Shown: positions 1 to 6,700 of the stretch, piece by piece
Position numbering within the stretch: position 1 is the stretch's first letter
How the letters are laid out: the number at the start of each line of letters is the position of its first letter
Source: Oricola indica
GTDB lineage: Bacteria > Pseudomonadota > Alphaproteobacteria > Rhizobiales > Rhizobiaceae
Reading direction: 5' to 3'
Assembly: GCF_019966595.1 (NCBI RefSeq)
Contig: NZ_JAINFJ010000005.1
Coordinates: forward strand, 1 to 64,000
Length of the DNA stretch: 64,000 nt
Translations under genes and position numbers: made by a program
Notes under the pieces: generated by a model
Told to the model about the DNA's origin: nothing
What the model saw: the letters and a program-made list of their open reading frames with translations, nothing else
Databases searched by the model: none

Positions 1-24
1 ATACTTGTTCGTCGTCTTGCTCAT
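1..24 (-). CDS. IS3-family transposase OrfA, N-terminal fragment (cut by window edge)
   Basis: Only eight codons are visible (MSKTTNKY), starting at the minus-strand ATG at base 24, with a GGATGGAG-like ribosome-binding site just upstream. This opening is typical of OrfA proteins of IS3-family elements in rhizobia, small helix-turn-helix proteins that produce the active OrfAB transposase by frameshifting with OrfB. The assignment rests on the opening residues plus the IS terminus at base 77. It is truncated by the window edge, not by a mutation. Confidence 0.6.
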
Positions 25-77
25 GATGCTCCATCCTACTCAGGAGTTGGAGCCTCCGGCAAACCCGGGGCGGTTCA
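1..77 (-). mobile_element. End of an IS3-family insertion sequence (partial)
   Basis: The first 77 bases read, on the minus strand, as the orfA-proximal end of an IS3-family element. The terminal sequence begins TGAACCGCCCCGGG at base 77 and runs inward to a short leader and the start of orfA at base 24. I recognise this terminus from rhizobial IS3-type elements, from memory rather than a search. The other end and both target-site duplications are outside the window. The IS has landed in or next to the phage-like element that fills the following 20 kb, so what lies beyond it cannot be judged here. Confidence 0.7.
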
Positions 78-230
78 AGCTGAGCGCAGGTCGCCGATTG
101 TCACGGGGCTTGGATTAAGCATGGAGCGAGCGCTTCAATGCGTCGAGCGTTATCTCTGTCGCGCCTTCAACGACCTGCTCGAATCCATCATTGATGGATG
201 GCTCTGACCTTTAGGTTCGTTTGATATCAT
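78..230. other. IS-flanking segment without a supported gene
   Basis: About 150 bases between the IS end and the first small leftward ORF. On the minus strand there is a roughly 30-codon open stretch (200 down to 115) with plausible composition but no start codon, and on the plus strand a 28-codon ORF from base 121 without a clear ribosome-binding site. This could be the remnant of a gene cut by the IS. Nothing is supported strongly enough to call. Confidence 0.4.
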
Positions 231-398
231 TCATCCCTGTTTAGCCGGTCGAATTGTGTAAAGGACGTTCTCATTTTCGTCTGTCATTTCTTCGACCTGA
301 ACGGAAACGGTTTGCCCCGGATATCTTTTGGCACCCTCTGCGTGACCTCGCCGGAAAGCCTCCGCTCGTTCCTCGCTGGTGATCTGTCTTCTAGGCAA
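231..398 (-). CDS. Small hypothetical protein (55 aa, TTG start)
   Basis: A 55-residue ORF starting at TTG (398-396) with a GGGAGG ribosome-binding site six bases upstream, ending in TGA at 231. The protein begins MPRRQITSEERAEAFRRGHA and has a charged N-terminal half and an acidic patch near residue 40; no domain is recognised. The strong ribosome-binding site and the same leftward orientation as the next three small ORFs are the main arguments that it is real. It belongs to the leftward early-type cluster of the phage-related element. About 200 bases to its right (399-603) hold no convincing gene. Confidence 0.4.
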   Translation of the reverse strand: MPRRQITSEERAEAFRRGHAEGAKRYPGQTVSVQVEEMTDENENVLYTIRPAKQG

Positions 399-603
399 TC
401 GCGCCTCCCATGCTTTACGCTAAGCATACAGTAAGCCTAAGTCGGACGCGACAAGACAGCGGTCAAATTTCAAACTGAGACACCACCGCGGACGATCATC
501 GGCATGTTGGCGATATGATCGTCACCATGATCGACAACGTGGCCGACATGCTGATGACGCCGTTCGTCGATGCCAACGGGGCAAATGGGCCGCCGGAAGC
601 TGC

Positions 604-1062
604 TCAGACGGCCACCGCGCTTGCTGGGATTGCCGGCGCTTCTGCTGCGACCTGCGCCCCGGCTCGCTCTGCACACCCGAGGGGAAAGCGAATATAGCCT
701 AGCCACGGTTCCTCATAGCCGGAGGCGGCCTCGATCGTGGCGCGGGGATCGATCCACGGCACTGGCGCGGAGGCTATGTCGCGGGCATTGTCCTCGCCTT
801 CGAATATGGCGCGGCTCGCGGCGTTCGCCTGCAGTCCGGTGAGGATTTCGGCGACATCATGCCAAAGGCCGACGACGTATTCGCGCAGTGCGCGGTCATC
901 CGGGCTGGCGCGGAGCTCAGCTTGGGCGGCTTCTAGCTCGTCGAGCAGGCAGGCGTGCGCGAGGCCCGTGTGTGGGTCGCCGGTTGGGCAATCGTAGCGG
1001 TAGACTGTGTTCAGGGCTGCCGCGACAGCAGCGGCATCGTGTGGGGTAAGGTCGTGTTGCAT
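604..1062 (-). CDS. Hypothetical protein of the phage-like element (152 aa)
   Basis: A 152-residue protein beginning MQHDLTPHDAAAVAAALNTV. The reading frame stays open further upstream, but the conserved-looking sequence starts at the ATG at 1062. Residues 1-95 look helical (Ala/Leu-rich, several D/E/R), and the C-terminal 25 residues are Ala/Pro-rich and probably disordered. No catalytic motif, membrane segment or known domain was recognised. A second ATG at about 1075 has a good AAAGGAG site but opens a different, 20-codon frame that could be a leader peptide. It is the longest gene of the leftward cluster; function unknown. Confidence 0.5.
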   Translation of the reverse strand: MQHDLTPHDAAAVAAALNTVYRYDCPTGDPHTGLAHACLLDELEAAQAELRASPDDRALREYVVGLWHDVAEILTGLQANAASRAIFEGEDNARDIASAPVPWIDPRATIEAASGYEEPWLGYIRFPLGCAERAGAQVAAEAPAIPASAVAV

Positions 1063-1154
1063 GTGTGCGTTCTCATCTCTTGTCTCCTTTGCTCGGCCGG
1101 TAGTTCCGGCTCCCTTGTTTTGTCTGGTGAGGGGTGTTGAGGGGCTCTGGTCTA

Positions 1155-1322
1155 TTATGGCGCCTCCTCGATCGTGATCCCGTCGGAGACGATCCGCAGG
1201 CACTGGTCGGCGCCAGGCTGACGCGTTGCCTTGCGAGCAAGGGTCGAGGGACCGGAGGTGTACTCGACAGCGTAGCTGACCGCGTGGTCGTTGCTACCGG
1301 GATTTTCATTTGTGAGCGCCAT
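1155..1322 (-). CDS. Small hypothetical protein (55 aa)
   Basis: A 55-residue ORF from ATG at 1322 to TAA at 1155, with GGAG ten bases upstream. The protein starts MALTNENPGSNDHAVSYAVE and ends ITIEEAP; it reads like a short soluble beta-type protein with an acidic tail. Codon use resembles the neighbouring element genes. It is collinear with the 152-residue gene to its left, about 90 bases away, so the two are probably co-transcribed. No family was recognised. The gene is too short for composition to prove coding, hence moderate confidence. Confidence 0.45.
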   Translation of the reverse strand: MALTNENPGSNDHAVSYAVEYTSGPSTLARKATRQPGADQCLRIVSDGITIEEAP

Positions 1323-1499
1323 GGCGCGGAGACTCCTATATGGTCAGGGGCCTCCTTTGCTGCAGCCAACTATACGGCGCTTTCCTAAAACATCAGTGAA
1401 TCGGCATTGCAGCCCTGCGGCGTAAGCGTAGACGGCTCAGGCGCGTATCAGGTGCCGCCGGTGTGCGTTTCGATTCTCCACCGCATGGGCGTAGGCGGG

Positions 1500-1697
1500 C
1501 TATTCTCGGCGATTGGCCGCCGGTTTGATCGCGATGAACGGAACATATGCTCGCGGGAGCGTCCGGTGGTGCAGGCAAGGCCGTTGGTGCGCTCGACGAA
1601 GCACCTCCTCGGTGGTGCGATCTACTCGGAATGCGCGTGCGCGCAAGTCGTCGAAGTGCTGGCTTGTGTAAATTGCTCGCTTGTCGGTCAAGCACAT
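1500..1697 (-). CDS. Small basic hypothetical protein (65 aa), first leftward gene of the switch region
   Basis: A 65-residue ORF from ATG at 1697, with GGGAG just upstream, ending at 1500. The protein is Arg/His-rich (for example RTTEEVLRRAHQRPCLHHRT) with two cysteines, and has no recognised domain. It is the first leftward gene next to the repeat-bearing intergenic region and is divergent from the ribbon-helix-helix gene at 1916, a position where temperate phages keep regulators. A different minus-strand frame (1393-1695) is also open but has a less natural composition. Function unknown. Confidence 0.35.
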   Translation of the reverse strand: MCLTDKRAIYTSQHFDDLRARAFRVDRTTEEVLRRAHQRPCLHHRTLPRAYVPFIAIKPAANRRE

Positions 1698-1915
1698 CCG
1701 CTCCCAGTTTAGGTTTCAGTAGAATTCCTATTCATAATTTGTACCGAAGAAAACTTGTTTCTTTCTTCAGTAGAAATCCTATTCCACAAATCTTGGCGGG
1801 CATTTTTGTTTCTTTCTAATAGAAATACAGATTTGACTCTTCATCTTTTCACCTGAGATGATGTGGATATCGCAGACGACTGCGAGAGATTTTCCAGGCG
1901 AAAGGAGTGAATGAA
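1698..1915. promoter_or_regulatory. Divergent control region with three phased AT-rich repeats
   Basis: This 218-base region separates the leftward small genes from the rightward cluster and is much more AT-rich than its surroundings. It holds two 19-base direct repeats at 1715-1733 and 1766-1784 (TTCAGTAGAA.TCCTATTC, one mismatch) and a third, partial copy ending at 1826 (TTGTTTCTTTCT..TAGAAAT). Starts are about 50 bases apart, close to five helical turns, so a protein would contact the same DNA face. The core TAG.AATTCCTA is nearly dyad-symmetric, as expected for a dimeric repressor. The ribbon-helix-helix protein encoded just downstream is a natural candidate ligand (inference). Confidence 0.5.
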
Positions 1916-2089
1916 ATGAGAGGCAAGACCGCCGGCGGCGAACGGGTACGCATGACAGTGGTGGTACCGAAGGAGCTATTCGAGCGCGTCGAGAATGCGC
2001 GGTTTATGCGCCGCGACCAGACCCGTAGCGCAACCGTTGAGGCGCTACTCCAGGCTGGACTCAAGGCCGAGCAGGAGACGGGGCGATGA
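1916..2089 (+). CDS. Ribbon-helix-helix (CopG/Arc-type) DNA-binding protein
   Basis: A 57-residue protein with the ribbon-helix-helix layout: a basic N-terminus, a beta-strand around residues 12-19 (RVRMTVVVPK), helix 1 (ELFERVENARFM) and helix 2 (RSATVEALLQAGLKA). Such proteins bind DNA as dimers through the paired strands and usually repress their own promoter. The ATG at 1916 was chosen because AGGAG lies eight bases upstream; a GTG at 1907 overlaps that site. It is the first rightward gene after the repeat-bearing control region and overlaps the next gene by four bases, so it is likely the autoregulator of this cluster. Confidence 0.65.
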   Translation: MRGKTAGGERVRMTVVVPKELFERVENARFMRRDQTRSATVEALLQAGLKAEQETGR

Positions 2090-2517
2090 GTGCGGCGAAG
2101 AACTGCGCCTGTCCCCTGTGCGTTTTCACCGACGCACTGCAGACAGCGCCGCTCCTCCCCGAGGAACGGGCGAAGCTCACGACTGCCGAAACGGATGGCG
2201 CTGTCATTGTCCGCTATTCTGACGAACCGCTGCTTGAGGTCGCGGTCACGGTTGTAGGCGACGCAATCCTCCGTGACGTAGCAACCGATCAGAATGTGGA
2301 AGTGTTTCGCGGCTTGGCTGCCGACTGGCGCGATCCACGAGACATCGTGATCAGTGCGCTCGAAATCTTGCAGGTTGGTTCGGGTGATGTCGAAGCCGCA
2401 ATCCTTCCGCCAGAAGCATGGCCGGATGGCGCGGACGTCAAGGAGACGCTGGCCCGCCTGCGCGCTGAGTACGAGTCCGAGGCGGAAACGGGCGACACTG
2501 TGCGCACTCTCCACTGA
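2086..2517 (+). CDS. Hypothetical protein (143 aa)
   Basis: Starts at ATG 2086, overlapping the end of the ribbon-helix-helix gene (ATGA), which implies translational coupling. The 143-residue protein has an N-terminal pair of cysteines (NCACPLCVF, residues 6-14), a middle part with alternating strands and helices, and an acidic C-terminus (DVKETLARLRAEYESEAETG). No membrane segment or known catalytic motif is visible. The CxCxxC cluster could bind a metal, but with no other conserved Cys/His pair this is only a possibility. Part of the rightward early cluster; function unknown. Confidence 0.55.
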   Translation: MSAAKNCACPLCVFTDALQTAPLLPEERAKLTTAETDGAVIVRYSDEPLLEVAVTVVGDAILRDVATDQNVEVFRGLAADWRDPRDIVISALEILQVGSGDVEAAILPPEAWPDGADVKETLARLRAEYESEAETGDTVRTLH

Positions 2518-2723
2518 TGACCATGTTCGAAATCAGCCTCACGTACTTAATCGCGGGTCTCGCGATGGCATCGCTTGCTGGAGTTGCCATTCAACGCGAG
2601 CCCGAGCGTTTTGCCGACAAGGGCAATACCGCCATGGGACTCACACTCGCACTGTGTGTTCCATTCTGGCCGCTTATCATGGTGACAACAGTGTGGTTGA
2701 TGATGAGGCGGCGTGGGAGTTGA
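2517..2723 (+). CDS. Small two-helix membrane protein (68 aa)
   Basis: The ATG overlaps the preceding stop (TGATGA), continuing the coupled cluster. The protein has two hydrophobic segments, about residues 5-24 (SLTYLIAGLAMASLAGVAI) and 40-62 (MGLTLALCVPFWPLIMVTTV), joined by a charged loop and followed by an Arg-rich tail. This suggests an inner-membrane hairpin with a cytoplasmic C-terminus. Its size and topology would fit a holin or a superinfection-exclusion protein, but its place in the early cluster and lack of a neighbouring endolysin make holin only one option. Confidence 0.5.
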   Translation: MTMFEISLTYLIAGLAMASLAGVAIQREPERFADKGNTAMGLTLALCVPFWPLIMVTTVWLMMRRRGS

Positions 2724-2808
2724 GAAAAGGCGAACGGCAGCGAAGGCCGGGGAAGGGGCGGCGACCGGGAAACCGCCGCCCCACAACGCTCACAAGAGAG
2801 GACAAACC

Positions 2809-2904
2809 ATGAGCGCATTCGAGGTAAAACTGGCTGTATTTACCATCACAGCCATGCCGGTGGTGGCCGTCGCGAGTATGATGCTCGGATACAGCTTTGG
2901 CTGA
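2809..2904 (+). CDS. Very small single-pass membrane peptide (31 aa)
   Basis: A 31-residue ORF from ATG 2809, preceded by GAGAGGA at good spacing. A single hydrophobic segment spans about residues 8-28 (VFTITAMPVVAVASMMLGYS). The frame is open upstream to 2713, but that extension is low-complexity and overlaps the previous gene, so the ATG with the ribosome-binding site is preferred. It is probably co-transcribed with the two-helix membrane protein upstream. Small transmembrane peptides are common in phage early regions; no specific role can be given. Confidence 0.4.
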   Translation: MSAFEVKLAVFTITAMPVVAVASMMLGYSFG

Positions 2905-2941
2905 TCAGGAGGGGCGGCGCTCTATGGGTGCCGCCCATCGC

Positions 2942-3361
2942 TTACGCGGATGCGGGACCGCGCGGCGCGGGGAAAACCTGCCCCTTGGCGACGACCTCGC
3001 AGCACACGACGGCATGACCATTGTGGCGGGGCTCGACGACCTCAAAGAGGGTGCCATCGACACGGGTGATCGTGTCGCCCTGCTTGATCGCGAAGCCGTC
3101 CGGCAGGTCGCAAACGCGGATTTCGAAAACAGGGTTCTGAACGCTGATTCCGGTCTGGTACATGCGGTTGTTGAAGCTCTCAGGCTTGGCGCGGCTAGGC
3201 GCGGTGTAGATCGCGCAGACTACGAAGGCCGGGCCTCGACCATGGTCGCGAACAGGACCCTTGTTCGGACGCTGTCGCATGGGGGTGTAGGTTATGACCT
3301 CTCCCCATTCGGCGTTAAGCGCGCCTTGGATCTCCGCGTCAAACTCGTCGGATGCAAGCAT
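2942..3361 (-). CDS. Possible head-tail joining-type protein (139 aa), isolated on the minus strand
   Basis: The protein begins MLASDEFDAEIQGALNAEWG, with AAAGGAC upstream of the ATG at 3361. Its C-terminal half (EIRVCDLPDGFAIKQGDTI..VDGTLFEVVEP) has the strand pattern of small phage head-tail joining/stopper proteins, where a short beta-barrel carries a 'GDTITVDG..Y.V' motif. This is a fold-pattern resemblance only. It would be the sole structural-type gene outside the packaging/tail module and the only leftward gene between 1.7 and 20 kb. A terminator-like hairpin lies just upstream of it on the same strand, so it needs its own promoter in the 40 bases between. An unrelated function is quite possible. 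Confidence 0.4.
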   Translation of the reverse strand: MLASDEFDAEIQGALNAEWGEVITYTPMRQRPNKGPVRDHGRGPAFVVCAIYTAPSRAKPESFNNRMYQTGISVQNPVFEIRVCDLPDGFAIKQGDTITRVDGTLFEVVEPRHNGHAVVCCEVVAKGQVFPAPRGPASA

Positions 3362-3399
3362 GTGATTTCGTCCTTTCCCGGTTGTGTCGCATGCATTGC

Positions 3400-3437
3400 A
3401 AAAAAAGGCCGGCAGCCTGTTGGAGAAGGCACCGGCC
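3400..3437 (-). terminator. Intrinsic terminator, leftward
   Basis: Read on the minus strand, GGCCGG.GCC pairs with GGC..CCGGCC around an 11-base loop and is followed by seven U residues (the A-run at 3400-3406). This is a strong intrinsic terminator for transcripts arriving from the right. No leftward gene was identified upstream of it between 3440 and the primase gene. Confidence 0.6.
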
Positions 3438-3621
3438 GAAGTTGGAGAGAATGCAGGCATGCGCCTTCAGTATGCGGGACCGGGGGCAAATTGAGCAAAT
3501 TGCCGGAGAGGCGGGCGCGGGAGGCGTACCCGCGGGTACGCAGTAATTCGGAAAGAATCGACTAGGATACTGGTGGGTGCAGTTGCCGCGATACAGGCGC
3601 GGCGAGCGGTTCTCATCCGAC

Positions 3622-3661
3622 GCAGAAAAGAAAGCCCCACACGCGCAAACGTGCAGGGCTT
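3622..3661 (-). terminator. Intrinsic terminator, leftward, 70 bp before the primase gene
   Basis: On the minus strand AAGCCC-TG-CACG pairs with CGTG-TG-GGGCTT around a six-base loop (3632-3661) and is followed by a U-rich run (TCTTTTC). It would end leftward transcripts that start inside or antisense to the 5' end of the primase-polymerase gene. Together with the terminator at 3400 it suggests an unannotated leftward RNA here. Confidence 0.55.
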
Positions 3662-3731
3662 CAGGTGAGAACGCTTCCGGTGGACGAAACCGGGCCAATT
3701 CAGCAACGCATTGAACAGGAGTGCGCCAGCG

Positions 3732-6700
3732 ATGACCCATCATCGCCCCGACGGGTTTCAGTTTTCTAAAGAACAAAAAAAGAACACAACAGTGCCGCAG
3801 GTGCGGGCCAGGGTGCTATCGATCTACGCGCGTTTTGCGCACACCTACCTCGAGAACGGCTATTCGCCGTTGCCTATCTTACCGGACGGTAAGGCGCCGG
3901 GGCGCTATAGCCACGGCGCGGGACCACTCGACCTCTCCCATGCGCGTGAAGCAGGTCTGCCTGAGCCTGAGGTCGGCTTGCCGGTCGCTGTCGCCATGCA
4001 TCGCTGGCAAATTGGCGACATCACTGAAAACCGTGTCGACGCATGGGCAAGAATGCCGGGGGCATTCGGCATCGGCGTGCGCCATGGTCCTCATTTTGTC
4101 GCCATCGATTACGATCACTCAGACCGCGACCTCGAGCATAAAGTGCGTGCCTACCTGTACACGCTCGACGGCACACCAGTGCATCGCCGAGGCCGCAAGG
4201 GGTTCGCCGCTTACTTCCGCAGCGACGGCAGCGTTAAATCCGGCGCGGTAAATGCGCCAGACCGGTCGCGCATCGTCGACATACTCGCCGCCGACAAGCA
4301 GTCGGTCGTTCCACCGTCTATCCACCCGGACACCGGGGCGCCGTATCATTGGCTCACCGACGACACGCTAGAAGACACATCGCTCGATGCTCTCCCACTC
4401 ATCACGGTGGCGCACATCGAAACGCTGCAGGCGATCATCCGCGACCATGTCGGCGAGGGCGTATCTGTATCAACAGCGCGAGAGCGTAGTGAGCCGAGAG
4501 AGCGTCGCGACGCGGAGTCTTTCGCCGACCATGTCAACAATGTTGCGCTCGACAGGCTCTCCGACTGGGTGCCAGCGCCAGAGCTTGGATTCACTAGGCT
4601 GCAACAGCGGGGCGACGGATCATTCGCTTGCGTTGCGCACTGGCGCCCATCGTCGACAGGTCGACCGCTGGAAAAGCGTAAGCGCAATCTCTCGTTTCAC
4701 GTAGACGGCATCCGCGACTTTGGCAGCGGCGAGGGATACTCCGCGTTGTCTGCGATCATGGCTAGCACCGGCTGGGCTTTTCCCGACTCCATCAGGTGGC
4801 TCGCGAGCAGGCTGTCGCTCAGCGAGGTGGAGTGGCTGTCGGGGCAAGAGGTTGTCACAGGTTGGCAGCCGCGTCCCAGTGGAGTTGCCACCGATAGCGA
4901 AACGCCTGAGCTACCAATCGAAGAGGTACGCGACCGCGCGGCCGACTTCGTGCGTCTGTACAAGGGCGAGGGCATCGCCAAAGCGCGGTCCCGCGAGAAG
5001 CTCCTGCAGGAGGCACCAATACTGGTAGAGGCGGCAAGGCAGGACATCGCGGACGCACGCGCTCGCCTTCAAGCCGCCTACAAGGACCACAGAAACGAGT
5101 CGAGAGACCTGCGCATCGATGTCGCGATCTTGTCTACGAAGCTCGAGCGCGCCCTTGATGAGGGGTTGAGCGAAGAAGAGCAGAGCGACATTGCGCAGAC
5201 GCTCATGCGCTCCGAAGACCGCCTGTACGATATCACCACGCCCCACCGCGACGGCCATGTGAATCCGCATTATGTGGAGATCATCGACCTCGACCGCGCC
5301 ATCCTGCGCGCCGAGGAGGCACTCGCCCGGCTGTTGCGCCGTATCGATGACGCTGCATCGCACTTCGACGTGTGGGTGTGTTCCCCGCCACCAGGAGGCG
5401 GAAAAACGCGCGCTGTGCGCGAGTGCCTATTCGACGGTTCACTTGACGGCGTCATCGCTCAGCCGACCAATATGCTCGGTCGTGAATTCGAGGAAGAGTC
5501 GACGGATGTCCTCGCAGTGTTTGGGCAGGAGTCCAAGGGCGCCGATGGTGAGCCCATCTGCCGGCGTATCGACGCGGTGCGCGAGGTCTCGAAGCTAGGA
5601 CTTCCGGGAGTGAGCCTGTGCGGCTCGGCTAGATTCGACGAGGATGGCAGGCTCGCCAATGCAGAGGAACTTTGCCCCCATTACGCCAACTGCCCCTTCA
5701 TCAAGAACCGCGGCGAAGCAATGACGCACACCAGCCATGCGGTCACACATGCGCACCTGATGCGCGGGAAGCCGGAACATTTCGGCGCCGCACTGATGCC
5801 AGATGGCATGGCCGGTCCGATTGATCATGAATTTCTGGTGATCGACGAGGCTTTCGCGACGAGCAGGATCAAGACATTCGACTCGCGCGCGGCTGTCGCG
5901 GTCGCCGACCTGCTCGATGTGCCGGAATTCAAAACGGTGGCGCGCGGTGACTCTATGGCGCTTGTGCGCGACGAGGAGTCCGAACAGAAGCGCGACCTTG
6001 TCGAGCGAGTCATGTGTGAGGTGGCTGCTGGTCTGGAGGCGTCATGGTCCGACGATGCAGCGCTTGGCAGCATGTGCGGCGCGCTCGGCGAGCACTTCGC
6101 CGGAGTCACGCGTGAAGACCTATCCACAGTCGCCTCGCTGTTTAAAAGTCAAGTGGAGCAGTTACAGAGCGCATTTTCCGCGACGATTGATGACAAGCAG
6201 GTGGGGGCTCGCGCTCGGAAAATTCAGGCCATAGTCAACACCGCGCGAAAGCGCGCTGAGCTTCTAGACGCTGTCCGCGACCTGCTTGGGCTACAGGTGC
6301 TGCGGTCTGGTCGGGTAATCATGTCGCGAAGTGGCGACGGTGTGCTCACGGTTGGCGTCCAGGGTGTCGACAAAGTCTCGCCGGGGTGGGTGCGTAACAA
6401 GGCCGTGTTGCTCCTCAACGCGTATCCTGAGCCGGATGCGGCGGTCGAGGAGGTGCTTTCGCATTGGGCTCCGCACCCTCTGGAGGAGGGGCGACGCGTG
6501 CACTGCCGGCCTCGCTTCATCCACATGGATCATGTGCGAGTTAAACGGCCGGCCAAGAACATGGTGATTCAGTATGTCGGCGCTCCCGTCGAGGCCAGTA
6601 AGGTTGGCCTGCGCGACGCGAAGCTCGGCAAGGAAGATCCATCGCGCGGGCGGTTCAATCGGCGCGAACTGATGCGCCTGATCAAGACTGCACTGCGGGA

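Noticed and set aside
515-697. Plus-strand 60-codon ORF (MIVTMIDNVADMLMTPFVDA) at the left end
   Set aside because: No ribosome-binding site, overlaps the 3' end of the better-supported leftward 152-residue gene, and the composition drifts to low complexity.
1393-1695. 100-codon minus-strand ORF in the small-gene cluster
   Set aside because: Arg/Pro/Ser-rich composition typical of an out-of-frame reading; the overlapping 65-codon frame looks more natural and has the ribosome-binding site. The last 30 codons look somewhat coding, so a short unrecognised gene there is not excluded.
2897-3565. 222-codon plus-strand ORF opposite the head-tail-joining-like gene
   Set aside because: It is the reverse-strand shadow of the 139-residue gene; no ribosome-binding site and unnatural composition.
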